This document shows positions 54,356-63,180 of a DNA stretch of 64,000 nucleotides, in pieces; position 1 is the stretch's first letter, and each line of letters opens with the position of its first letter. The notes under the pieces were generated by a model. It saw nothing but the letters and a program-made list of their open reading frames with translations, was not told the origin of the DNA and did no database searches. Source of the DNA: JAPKZH01 sp963715635 (lineage in GTDB: Bacteria; Acidobacteriota; Aminicenantia; Aminicenantales; UBA4085); contig OY970261.1 in NCBI GenBank assembly GCA_963715635.1, positions 3,162,001 through 3,226,000 of the forward strand. Reading direction: 5' to 3'. The position numbers were made by a program, and so were the translations under genes.

Positions 54356-57300
54356 TTATGATGTTGTCTTTGTGCGGGAACGCAATAGGAGGAAATAGAC
54401 GGTCGGCGTGGCCACGAGAGAAAGCAGCACGGAAATACAGAGCGAGCCGATGACAGCGATGGCGAGCGGCTTGAGCATGTCCGCCCCGGAGCCGATGCCA
54501 TAAGCCAGAGGCAGCATGCCCAGCGCCGCTGCCAGGGATGTCATCAAGACAGGCCGCAGACGACGCCGTCCCGACCGGACCAAAGCTTCCACCAGGCCGA
54601 GCCCTTCGGCCCTCAGGACCTTTACGAAATCGAGCATGAGGATACCGTTCTTGGCCACGATCCCGATGCCGATGATGGCGCCTAGGAGCGAGACGACGTT
54701 TAACGACGTCCCGGTGATCCACAGGGCCAGGACAGTCCCGAACATGGCCAGCACGGCGCCGAAGACGATGGCCACGGGCTCGTAGAAAGTCCCGAACTCC
54801 AGCAGCATGACCACAAACACGAGAAAAATGGCCATAAACAGGACGATCATCAGGTTGCGGAAGGATTCCTGCTGCTGCTGATAGGTCCCGCCGTATTCAA
54901 TGGAACCCGGCGGGAGGGACGTGTCTTTTTTCAGCGTGTCGCGGATTTCGGCCATGGCGCTGCCCATGTCGCGCCCTTCGAGCCTGGCCGTTATCGCTAC
55001 GTCCTGGCGCAGGTCATCGCGCCGGAGTTCAAGCTGACCCGGTTCCTCCACGACATCCACAACCTGAGAGAGCTTGATCAGTGTCCCCTCCGGCGTTCGC
55101 AAGGGCAGGTCTCGCAGGCTGGCCAATCGGTCGATGCGCTTGGGATCGACCTTGACTCGGATCTCGACCACTCGGTCTCCCTCCAGAACTGACGAGGCCG
55201 TCTGTCCCAGCATGGCCGTGTTGACGGCCGCGGTGATATCTTCGGCGGTCAATCCGAACCGCTGGGCATCGACATAACGCACCTTGAGGCCGATCGCCGG
55301 CCCCGTGTAGATCAGGCCGTTAAAGACGTCTACGACACCTCTGATTTTAGCTAATTGTTCAGCGATTTCAGGCGCTTTTTTCTTTAAAAAGGCCGTGTCG
55401 GTCGAAAACAGCTTTACCTCAATCGGCCGGGGGGCGTACATCAAATCGCCGATGAGGTCGCCCAGGATGCCGGGGAATTCCCAGATAATATCGGGAAGGG
55501 CGGTGTTGAGTTTTTGTCTTAGCTCGACCAAGACTTCTTCGGTGGACCGCTTCCGGTCCGATTTCAGCTTGAGCAGGAAATCCCCATTGTTGGGTTCGGT
55601 GATGAACAGGCCCAACTGGGCTCCGGTGCGGCGGGAATAGCTTTCGAGCTCCGGTGTTGACCGGATGATATCTTCTGCATACTGGAGCTGGCGGTGCGTT
55701 TCCGCCAGGCTGGTCCCTGGCGGGGTGAGATAATCGATGACGAATCCGCCTTCGTCCATTGGCGGGAGGAAATCGCTTTCAAGATTTTTATAAATGATGA
55801 TGCCCAGGACCAAAATGATTCCGCAGGCGGCCATCGTTAGCCAGGCGCGCTTGAGCGCGACGCGGACGACCGTCTCGTAGATCTGGATGACCCGCCGCAG
55901 CAAGGGTCCTCCCTGCTCTGCGGACGGAGTGGCGTGTTCGTCTTTGCGGGACCGAATCAGCCAGGCGGCCAAGGATGGCGTCAAACTGACGGCGAGGACG
56001 AGTGAGGTCAACAGCGAAACAACCATGGTCAGCGCCAGGGCGCGGAAGAACACTCCTGTGATGCCCTGCAAAAAAGCCAGGGGGATGAAAACGACGACCG
56101 GCGTCAGCGTTGAACCGACCAGGGGCCGGAAAATCTCGCTGATCCCCCACTGGATGGCCTCGATCCTTCCCAATCCGGACATCCGTTTTGTATGGATCGC
56201 CTCGACGACGACGATGGCGTCATCGATGACGAGGCCGATGGCAGCGGCGATACCTCCCAGGGTCATCAGGTTGAAGCTCAGGCCGGTAATTTTCATGGAA
56301 AGAAGCGTGGTCAGGACCGTGACGGGAATAACCAGCGTGGCCACGAACGTCGTCCCCCAATTCTTTAAAAAGAAAAAGAGGATGAAAACCGAGAGGACCA
56401 GGCCGAAGAAGATGGCCTCCCAGACGCTTGCGACCGAGGACCGGACAAGGAGCGACTGGTCGTAAAAAAAGGCCAGTTTCATGTCGGGCGGCAGTTCGCT
56501 CTTCAAAGCCTTCAGCTCTTCTCTCAGGCGTTTGGCGATATCCAGGGTGCTTCCATCCGGCTGGCTATAGATGTTGAGCAAAACGGCCTCTTGCCCGTCC
56601 GCCGTGACGACATTGAAGACGGGCTTGGGCCCCCGCTCGACCCGGGCGAAATCCCGGACACGGACCGGATGTCCATTGGTAACCATCACCGGAAAGTTTT
56701 CGATGTCCTTGATCGAATGGACACGGCCGTCGACCACGGACAGATAAAGCCTATGATTTTCTTCGTGCAGACCCGTCGAAGCGACGAAATTGTTTTTCGT
56801 CAGCGCCTCGGTGACCTGGGGCAGGGTGAGATTCGCGGCCTGGAGGCGGAAGGGGTCGATGATGACGTGGTATTCGGGCGTCCGGCCGCCGATCAGGGTT
56901 ACGCGGGCGATGTCCGGGATCCTAAGGAATCGAACCTTGAGGTTATAACGGGCGACTTCCCAGAGCTCCGTGATCGAGCGCATTTTGCTGGTGAGGCTGA
57001 CGCCGATGATGGGGAAGTTCGAAAAGGTCACGCGATAGACTTCGGCCTCGGCCGTTGAAGGCAGAGAGCTTCGGATCTGGGACAGTCGTCCGATCACATA
57101 AAGCTCCGACTGGACCATGCTGACTTTCCAGTTGAAAAAGACATTGACTTCGGCCGAGCCGCGCCCCGTGGCCGAGCGGACCGTGACCACGCCCGGGATG
57201 TCCTTCATCGCCTCCTCGATGGGACGGGTGATGGTCGCCATCATCTCATCGCCGGGCATGACGCCGTTATCGACAAGGACGACGACGCGGGGAAAGTTGG

Positions 57301-57430
57301 TCTGCGGGAAGACCGACGAAGAGATGTTCAAAGCGGAATAGGCGCCGGCCAGGCACAGGGCAACGCAAATAAAGGCGATCGAGAGCGAATGGTGGGTCGC
57401 AAACTTTCCCAAGGCGGAATTTTTTTTCAT
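54356..57430 (-). CDS. RND-family efflux permease
   Basis: 1024 residues, full length for the HAE/AcrB-type or heavy-metal RND family. Twelve membrane spans and two large periplasmic loops are predicted. The proton-relay acidic pair is D403-D404 (GLVIDDAIVVVEA). The N-terminal block SSVFPQTNFPRVVVLVDN and GRGSAEVNVFFNW are typical. The protein takes substrate from the periplasm or inner leaflet and passes it through the adaptor to the TolC-like channel encoded upstream in the same operon. Substrate class cannot be fixed; the sequence is closer to the broad AcrB/CusA-like group than to any single pump. Last gene of the operon, 12 bases after the adaptor stop. Confidence 0.93.
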   Translation of the reverse strand: MKKNSALGKFATHHSLSIAFICVALCLAGAYSALNISSSVFPQTNFPRVVVLVDNGVMPGDEMMATITRPIEEAMKDIPGVVTVRSATGRGSAEVNVFFNWKVSMVQSELYVIGRLSQIRSSLPSTAEAEVYRVTFSNFPIIGVSLTSKMRSITELWEVARYNLKVRFLRIPDIARVTLIGGRTPEYHVIIDPFRLQAANLTLPQVTEALTKNNFVASTGLHEENHRLYLSVVDGRVHSIKDIENFPVMVTNGHPVRVRDFARVERGPKPVFNVVTADGQEAVLLNIYSQPDGSTLDIAKRLREELKALKSELPPDMKLAFFYDQSLLVRSSVASVWEAIFFGLVLSVFILFFFLKNWGTTFVATLVIPVTVLTTLLSMKITGLSFNLMTLGGIAAAIGLVIDDAIVVVEAIHTKRMSGLGRIEAIQWGISEIFRPLVGSTLTPVVVFIPLAFLQGITGVFFRALALTMVVSLLTSLVLAVSLTPSLAAWLIRSRKDEHATPSAEQGGPLLRRVIQIYETVVRVALKRAWLTMAACGIILVLGIIIYKNLESDFLPPMDEGGFVIDYLTPPGTSLAETHRQLQYAEDIIRSTPELESYSRRTGAQLGLFITEPNNGDFLLKLKSDRKRSTEEVLVELRQKLNTALPDIIWEFPGILGDLIGDLMYAPRPIEVKLFSTDTAFLKKKAPEIAEQLAKIRGVVDVFNGLIYTGPAIGLKVRYVDAQRFGLTAEDITAAVNTAMLGQTASSVLEGDRVVEIRVKVDPKRIDRLASLRDLPLRTPEGTLIKLSQVVDVVEEPGQLELRRDDLRQDVAITARLEGRDMGSAMAEIRDTLKKDTSLPPGSIEYGGTYQQQQESFRNLMIVLFMAIFLVFVVMLLEFGTFYEPVAIVFGAVLAMFGTVLALWITGTSLNVVSLLGAIIGIGIVAKNGILMLDFVKVLRAEGLGLVEALVRSGRRRLRPVLMTSLAAALGMLPLAYGIGSGADMLKPLAIAVIGSLCISVLLSLVATPTVYFLLLRSRTKTTS

Positions 57431-57442
57431 GCGTTTTAAAAT

Positions 57443-58519
57443 CTAATTAATGATATGGATCTTCGTATCGCCGGGAACGGCATAGGCGTCTTCAGTGACG
57501 ATGACCAGCCCTTCTTTCAGGCCTTCCCCGATCACTTCGACCAGGCCGGCTTCCCGAAGGCCGAGCTTGACGGACTTCCGGACGGCTTTGCTGCCTTCAA
57601 CCAGAACGATCGCGCCGCTTTCGCTTCCCACAGAATCAGATATCGCGGCGGCCTCCGGGATGGCCAGGCAATTTGCATGCTCTTCACAGACGATGCGGAC
57701 ACTTAAGAATTGGCCGGGATGGAATCCGCCGCCCGCGGGAACCGAGATCCGGACCGGCAAAGTGTCGGTCTTTTCATCGATCTTCGACCCGATGTAGATC
57801 ACGACGCCTAAAGCGGCTCCGGCGATTTCGAAGTGCGCCGACTGTCCGACCTTCAACAATGCGGCTTCGCGGCTGGGAACGCTCACGGCCGCGACGAGGC
57901 GGTCAAGGTCGATGATCGTGGCCAGCACCGTGTTGAGCTCCACGGCTTCGCCGGGCTCGATGTTGATCTTAACCACCGTTCCTGCGAGGGGCGACTGGAC
58001 CCTGAGGAGGGCGAGATCGGTCTCTGCAGCCGCAAGCTCGCTGCGGGCAACGTTGAGCTGCTGTTCGGCCTCTAAATAGCTCTTCTTAGACGTTCCTTCC
58101 ACCGGGAGCAGCTTTTTCTGCCGCTCAAAATTCTCTTGGGCAAAGGCCATGGCTTTCCTGGCCTTTTCATAGGCGACATCGGCGATGCGGCTGTCCAGTC
58201 GGAAGAGAACCGTCCCCTTGGCCACTCTCTGGCCTTCGTGACAGTCGATATGGGCAACGACGCCCGCTACGGGAGAGGCCACTTCTGCGTCGGCAGGGAT
58301 GCGCCCTGCGCCTGCGGGCTCGGGCTCCACGCTGCCGTATGCCGTGACATACCGATGGAGCGTCGAGCGCGAGATCTTGCCGACATGGACGGCCACGTTC
58401 GGAGAGACTTCTTCATTCTCTCCGGCCGATTTGGGTTTGACCAGTTTTAAGATAAAGACGACGGCCAGCACCACCGCCGCGAGAATGACCACACTGATCC
58501 ACGTCCGGCGTTTACTCAT
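57443..58519 (-). CDS. Periplasmic adaptor (MFP) of the RND efflux system
   Basis: 358 residues from ATG 58519, chosen because it overlaps the TolC-type stop (ATGAGTAA) and is preceded by AAGGAGCGAAAGG. The longer frame to 58723 would run far into the upstream gene. Membrane anchor WISVVILAAVVLAVVFIL, split lipoyl domain (EVASPVAGVVAHIDCHEGQ and VQSPLAGTVVKINIEPGE), alpha-hairpin (about residues 115-165), beta-barrel (VGQSAHFEIAGAAL) and membrane-proximal domain are in the usual order. It links the RND pump to the outer-membrane channel. Confidence 0.92.
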   Translation of the reverse strand: MSKRRTWISVVILAAVVLAVVFILKLVKPKSAGENEEVSPNVAVHVGKISRSTLHRYVTAYGSVEPEPAGAGRIPADAEVASPVAGVVAHIDCHEGQRVAKGTVLFRLDSRIADVAYEKARKAMAFAQENFERQKKLLPVEGTSKKSYLEAEQQLNVARSELAAAETDLALLRVQSPLAGTVVKINIEPGEAVELNTVLATIIDLDRLVAAVSVPSREAALLKVGQSAHFEIAGAALGVVIYIGSKIDEKTDTLPVRISVPAGGGFHPGQFLSVRIVCEEHANCLAIPEAAAISDSVGSESGAIVLVEGSKAVRKSVKLGLREAGLVEVIGEGLKEGLVIVTEDAYAVPGDTKIHIIN

Positions 58520-59981
58520 CCTTTCGCTCCTTCGCTTGCCCGGAGGCTCTTCCCGGCGTTTCCAAAAACCATTCCTTAAGATCGAGCGGGCTCTGTATGG
58601 CGTTCTCCAGCTCTCCGATCGCTTGTTGCGCTTTGACAAGGGCGTCCAACCGGGCCAGCGCGCTCGAGGCGAGCTCCAGCTGAATGCCCAGGAGTTCGAG
58701 CCTGGAAATATCTCCGAGCTCAAAGCGGGCTTTGGCGGAAGCTTCCTGCTTTTGGAGATTCGCCAAAAGGTCGTCGGCCGCCTTCACCTTTTCGACCGCC
58801 GACTGGGAGGCCGCCGTGGCACTCTCGATCTCACCGATCACTTTGGCCTGAAGAGCCAAGAACCTCGCCGCAGACTCCGCGCGCCGGGCCTCGGCTTCGG
58901 CGATTGGACCCTTGTTCCGACTCAACAGAGGCAGAATCAAGGACAATCCCAAGGTCCATTTGTTGTCCGTCTGGTCGAGCTGATAGTCCGGGCCCAGGTT
59001 TATATCCGGATATTGCTTGGCGATCTCGAGCCGCAAAGAGGACTGGGCGGCCTCGTATTCTGACAGCGCGCTGAGAATATCGGCCCGGTTGACCAGCGCT
59101 CGGCGGCGGATCTCGTTTGAGGGAAGATCAGGCCGGACCTGACCGAGTTCATCGAACGAAAGCGCGGCGCCGTCCAAGGCCTTGACCGGGACGCCGAGGG
59201 CATCGGCAAGATGGACTCGTGCTGAAACGCTCTGGTTGGCGGCGTCGAGCGCCGCCAGTCGGCTGTTGTCGAGCGCGATGCGGGCAAGCGTGACTTCGGC
59301 GGGAGAGACCTCTCCGACGGCCAATTGGGCTTCGAGAATCCGTACGTTTTCCACCTGGATCGATTGCTGCCGGTTGAAAAGAAATTCCATTTCCCTTGCC
59401 GCGTAGAGATCGAGCAACGCTTGGCGCAAGCGGCTCCGGACTTCCCAGGCCACGGAAAAGATGTTCAGGCGCGCGGCGTCCGAAAGATGCCGAGCTTGCG
59501 AGATCCGATAGCCCCTTTTGCCGGCGGTCTCGATCGGGATCTCCAGAGCAGCTTCAGGGATCCAGGGGGTGACCTCCGAGACCGGCGTCGTGCTGTTATA
59601 TCCCGCGAGGACGCTGCCGACAGGGTTGGGACGTTCTCCTGCCGTAATCCGCCCGGCTTGAGCGACCCCCCATTGGGCTCTGGCTACGTCCAAGTCGGGA
59701 TGATAATAAAAAGCCGCCAGCGTGAGCGCATGAAGGTTCCAGGCCTGCGGCGGCCACTCTTTGAGGCCTTGTTTAGTGAGGAGAAAATTCCGCAGTTCCG
59801 GCGCGTCAAGCCTTCGCGCCTCAAAATCGTCAAGGACTTTGGAGGCGGTGATTGGTTTGGGCTGAAAGCGGACGCAACCGGCCGCCAGGAGGATGATGAA
59901 GCAGAGATAAAAGACTTGCCGGAGGTGTTTGATCTTTGAGCGAAAGTTGAATGCCTGATGTCCTTGGAATATCTTAGTCAT
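58512..59981 (-). CDS. TolC-type outer-membrane efflux channel, lipoprotein form
   Basis: 489 residues. The signal ends with lipobox LLAAGC, so this is the lipid-anchored OprM-like class. TolC repeats are seen as long amphipathic helices (about residues 150-260 and 370-470) and strand-containing connections; PEAALEIPIETAGKRGYR and WTLGLSLILPLLSRNKGPIAEAEARR mark the two homologous halves. It forms the outer-membrane exit of the pump. First gene of the three-gene operon, with a promoter candidate about 40 bases upstream. The ribosome site is weak. Confidence 0.92.
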   Translation of the reverse strand: MTKIFQGHQAFNFRSKIKHLRQVFYLCFIILLAAGCVRFQPKPITASKVLDDFEARRLDAPELRNFLLTKQGLKEWPPQAWNLHALTLAAFYYHPDLDVARAQWGVAQAGRITAGERPNPVGSVLAGYNSTTPVSEVTPWIPEAALEIPIETAGKRGYRISQARHLSDAARLNIFSVAWEVRSRLRQALLDLYAAREMEFLFNRQQSIQVENVRILEAQLAVGEVSPAEVTLARIALDNSRLAALDAANQSVSARVHLADALGVPVKALDGAALSFDELGQVRPDLPSNEIRRRALVNRADILSALSEYEAAQSSLRLEIAKQYPDINLGPDYQLDQTDNKWTLGLSLILPLLSRNKGPIAEAEARRAESAARFLALQAKVIGEIESATAASQSAVEKVKAADDLLANLQKQEASAKARFELGDISRLELLGIQLELASSALARLDALVKAQQAIGELENAIQSPLDLKEWFLETPGRASGQAKERKDE

Positions 59982-60075
59982 CTTGTCCGTTTGGCTTTTT
60001 CTTGGACTGAGCTTTCCATTATATCCTAAGGAAACGTTTCGCCGTCAATATAAATTTAACCGTCTCTTTAGACGT
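59982..60075 (-). promoter_or_regulatory. Promoter and operator-like sites of the RND operon
   Basis: On the minus strand: TTGACG (60048-60043), a 19-base spacer and TATAAT (60023-60018); GATATA at a 17-base spacing is an alternative -10. Inside the spacer is the perfect 10-base palindrome GAAACGTTTC (60031-60040), a plausible operator of the LacI type. CGTCT/AGACG (60061-60065/60070-60074) forms another dyad just upstream of -35. No regulator gene lies nearby. The rest of the gap to 60169 shows nothing convincing. Confidence 0.45.
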
Positions 60076-60169
60076 TACGATATCCGGATGTCTTCCATTT
60101 TTCTGGGAGCATATCGATGTCGGGATTGTTGAGCGTGTTATTGATTCAGCTTGGGTTGGTCGGATACTC

Positions 60170-60223
60170 TTGGAACCCTCTCGAGCGGTCCCCCCAGCAA
60201 GCCACGGAGCATCTCAACCGCTC
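60170..60223. repeat. Second copy of the palindromic element
   Basis: These 54 bases match 54238-54292. The first 20 bases (TTGGAACCCTCTCGAGCGGT) are identical, followed by a shared GCAAGCCACGG and AACCGCTC end. The outer stem GAGCGGT/ACCGCTC is kept; the inner stem is weakened by changes. It abuts the 3' end of a decayed gene on the minus strand. Confidence 0.75.
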
Positions 60224-60585
60224 TTTTGATATCGTCGATAGGCCTCCCCTACGCCGCCGGTAACGGCGTCGCCACGATGGATGTAGAGGCGGTAGCGCAG
60301 GACGACCGGTTTCTCCGGCTGAAGGAAGGCAGGTTTAAGGCCGGGCCATGATGGATTGAGAACGCCTCCGTAGCTGTTGCGAATAAGCCAGGCGACCGGA
60401 AAGCCCGGGTGATCGGGCGAAACGAAAATGGCCAGGCCAAGCTCCCGGGTCAACAGGTCCGCCCAGCGGAACGAAGTGTTGACGGCATCTTCTTTCTGAA
60501 CGCCTTGGTCGGTGGTGAGCGTTGGAGGGAAACCCGGAATAAGGGTTTTCCTCCAATAGTATCCGACAGGACCCGTCGGGCGTTT
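60214..60585 (-). pseudogene. C-terminal relic of a PmoA-like (DUF6807) gene
   Basis: A 124-codon open stretch with no proper start, bounded upstream by an in-frame TAG (60586-60588). It reads like the C-terminal part of DUF6807/PmoA-type proteins: FRWADLLTRELGLAIFVSPD, AWLIRNSYGGVLNPSWPG, PVVLRYRLYIHRGD and VGEAYRRY. The N-terminal two thirds are missing; that part of the locus is now the upstream region of the next, divergent gene. Its stop lies within the second copy of the palindromic element. Confidence 0.55.
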
Positions 60586-60694
60586 CTATTGGCAATTTTG
60601 GGAACCTTATTCGCCCTTGATTTCAGGCCGGGTCTAGAATAAAATTTTCCCGTTTGAATCGGGGCCGTTGCCCATGCTAGGAGTCGCCGGCGCC

Positions 60695-63169
60695 ATGACC
60701 GAACTAAACACGCATCCGCCATCGAGCCTTCCCGCTTCGCGTCGTTTCCTTCCTTTGTTGCTTGTCTTATTCGCCGGCAGCGGCTGTGCCGCTCTGATCT
60801 ATGAAATCGTCTGGCTCCAGTTGCTGCAGCTGGTGATCGGTTCGACCGCGGTTTCCCTGGCCGTCTTGCTGGGAACATACATGGGCGGGATGTGTCTGGG
60901 CAGCCTCGCTTTGCCGCGCCTCATCTCGACGCGTTGGCATCCCTTGCGCGTTTACGCTCTGATTGAGCTGGGAATCGGGATCCTGGGGATCGCAGTTTTG
61001 TCCGGCATGCCTTTTGTCGTTCGGTTCTACACGGCGAACGCAGGCCATGGCTTTTTGGGGATTCTGCTGCGAGGTGCGGTCAGCGCTATCTGTTTGCTTC
61101 TGCCCACCATGTTGATGGGAGCAACGCTGCCGGCCATAGCGCGGTGGGTTGAGACGACGCCCCAGGGAATCTCGTGGCTGGGATTTCTCTACGGCACGAA
61201 CACGGCCGGGGCCGTGCTCGGTTGTCTGCTGGCGGGATTCTATTTGTTAAGGGTCCACGATATGGCAACCGCAACCTACGTCGCGGCCACCATCAATGGA
61301 ATCGTGGCCTTGCTCAGTCTCGGCTTATCCATGCGATCACCGCACGGCGCTTCGGCCGGCGAGCAGAGGCAAAGTGTCGCGGTCCGAATTCCGGGGGCCT
61401 GGTCCGTGTACGTCGCGATCGCGTTGTCCGGGCTGTGCGCGCTCGGCGCCGAGATCGTATGGACACGGCTGTTGTCGCTCATGTTGGGCGCGACGGTTTA
61501 TGCCTTATCCATCATTCTGGCCGTATTCCTGGCCGGACTGGGAATCGGGAGCGGGTTCGGCTCGGCGTTGTCTCGGGGCAAAGTGCCCCCTCGGATTTTG
61601 CTCGGCTATTGCCAAATCCTTTTGGCGGCGGCGATTGCCTATGCCTCTTATATGCTTGCCAAGTCCCTGCCATATTGGCCGATCAACCCCGCCCTGGCAA
61701 GAAGTCCCTGGTTTATTTTTCAAGTGGACCTCGTCCGGTGTCTTTGGACGATCTTGCCCGCGGCGTGCTTGTGGGGAGCGAGTTTTCCGCTGGCATTGGC
61801 GGCCGCGGCCTCCCCGGGACAAGACGGGGGACGGCTGGTCGGAAGAATCTATGCATCCAATACGATCGGAGCGATCGTCGGGGCCATCGGTTTCAGCCTG
61901 ATTGTCATCCCTGCCATCGGAACACAACAGGCGCAGCGCCTTATGATCGGGGTATCGGCCGCCGCCGCGCTGGTAACGTTTGCGCCGCTGGTCCGGTCGG
62001 TCCTGGCCGGGTCCTTCTCTCGGAACACCTCCAAGCCGTCTGTGCTAAAGACCGCAGGAGCTGCCTCGTTAGCCGTCGGGACGGGGCTTGCGGTGTGGCT
62101 CGCCTGGAGCGTTCCCCGGACTCCTTGGGAGCTGATCGCTTACGGCCGTTATCTTCCGACGAAAACCGTCAACGCCCAAGTCCTCTACGCGGGCGAAGGC
62201 ATGAACGCTTCGGTCGCCGTCACAGAGCTCGAGGGAGGGATACGGAATTTCCACGTCAGCGGACGTGTCGAAGCCTCGAGCGACGCGACGGATATGCGGA
62301 TCGAAAGGATGTTGGGGCATATCCCGGGGCTGTTCCACCCGGAGCCCAAGTCGGTCCTCGTGGTGGGATGCGGGGCGGGCGTGACCGCCGGGACATTTGT
62401 CCTTTACCCCAGTGTTAAGCGAATCGTCATCTGCGAGATCGAGCCACTAATTCCACGGATTGTCGCCCGCTACTTCGGGCCGGAGAACTACGACGTCCTG
62501 GATGATCCCCGCGTCGAAGTGGTCTTCGACGATGCCCGTCATTATATCCTCACGACAAAGGAGAAGTTCGACATCATCACGACCGACCCGATCCATCCAT
62601 GGATTAAAGGCTCCGCCACCTTGTATACAAGGGAATTTTTCGACGTGTGCAAGGCCCATCTGAACCCGGACGGGATCATGGCCTTGTGGGTCCCCTTTTA
62701 TGAGAGCACGCTGGAGACTGTCAAAAGCGAAATGGCGACATTTTTCGATATCTTTCCCGATGGAACCATCTGGAGCAACGACATCGTCGGCCAGGGCTAT
62801 GATTCGGTTGTGGTGGGCAAGTCGGAAGGGTTGAAGATCAACGTGGATGAACTTGAAGAACGGCTGGACCGCCCAGACCATCAAGCGATTAGGCAGTCGC
62901 TCGCGGAAATAGGATTCAAGTCGGCGGTCCAGATGCTGGCGACCTATGCCGGGCAAGCCTCCGATTTGGGAGCCTGGCTGAAGGGTGCGGAAATCAATCG
63001 AGACCGGAACCTGCGGCTGCAGTACCTGGCGGGTTTGGGACTGAATTCCTACCTCAGCGGCTTCATTCTCAATGACCTGATTTCCTTTAGCAAATTTCCA
63101 GTGCAGCTCTTTATCGGTTCGGAAAAATACATCCAGGCCTTAAGGACAGCGCTCGGGAAAGGCAAATAG
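60695..63169 (+). CDS. Membrane-fused spermidine-synthase-like protein
   Basis: 824 residues from ATG 60695 (AGGAG 11 bases upstream; an ATG at 60674 is possible). The N-terminal about 460 residues carry about 12 membrane spans (LLLVLFAGSGCAALIYEIVW, LLPTMLMGATLPAIARW), the transporter-like part typical of the fused MFS/spermidine synthase family. The C-terminal part is a Rossmann aminopropyltransferase-like domain (VLVVGCGAGVTAG, ICEIEPLIP, VFDDARHYIL, TTDPIHPW). The DD/DP residues for amine binding look partly kept. The product and substrate of these fusions are not established. It faces the relic and ends 11 bases from the next convergent stop. Confidence 0.9.
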   Translation: MTELNTHPPSSLPASRRFLPLLLVLFAGSGCAALIYEIVWLQLLQLVIGSTAVSLAVLLGTYMGGMCLGSLALPRLISTRWHPLRVYALIELGIGILGIAVLSGMPFVVRFYTANAGHGFLGILLRGAVSAICLLLPTMLMGATLPAIARWVETTPQGISWLGFLYGTNTAGAVLGCLLAGFYLLRVHDMATATYVAATINGIVALLSLGLSMRSPHGASAGEQRQSVAVRIPGAWSVYVAIALSGLCALGAEIVWTRLLSLMLGATVYALSIILAVFLAGLGIGSGFGSALSRGKVPPRILLGYCQILLAAAIAYASYMLAKSLPYWPINPALARSPWFIFQVDLVRCLWTILPAACLWGASFPLALAAAASPGQDGGRLVGRIYASNTIGAIVGAIGFSLIVIPAIGTQQAQRLMIGVSAAAALVTFAPLVRSVLAGSFSRNTSKPSVLKTAGAASLAVGTGLAVWLAWSVPRTPWELIAYGRYLPTKTVNAQVLYAGEGMNASVAVTELEGGIRNFHVSGRVEASSDATDMRIERMLGHIPGLFHPEPKSVLVVGCGAGVTAGTFVLYPSVKRIVICEIEPLIPRIVARYFGPENYDVLDDPRVEVVFDDARHYILTTKEKFDIITTDPIHPWIKGSATLYTREFFDVCKAHLNPDGIMALWVPFYESTLETVKSEMATFFDIFPDGTIWSNDIVGQGYDSVVVGKSEGLKINVDELEERLDRPDHQAIRQSLAEIGFKSAVQMLATYAGQASDLGAWLKGAEINRDRNLRLQYLAGLGLNSYLSGFILNDLISFSKFPVQLFIGSEKYIQALRTALGKGK

Positions 63170-63180
63170 AGCAAAGCTCT

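Noticed and set aside
58520..58723. N-terminal extension of the efflux adaptor
   Set aside because: It would overlap about 200 bases of the TolC-type gene and read as arginine-rich shadow sequence before the true membrane anchor.
61174..62418. A 414-codon alternative plus-strand frame inside the spermidine-synthase-like gene
   Set aside because: Arginine-rich shadow frame in GC-rich coding DNA; the main frame has clear membrane spans and SAM-type motifs.
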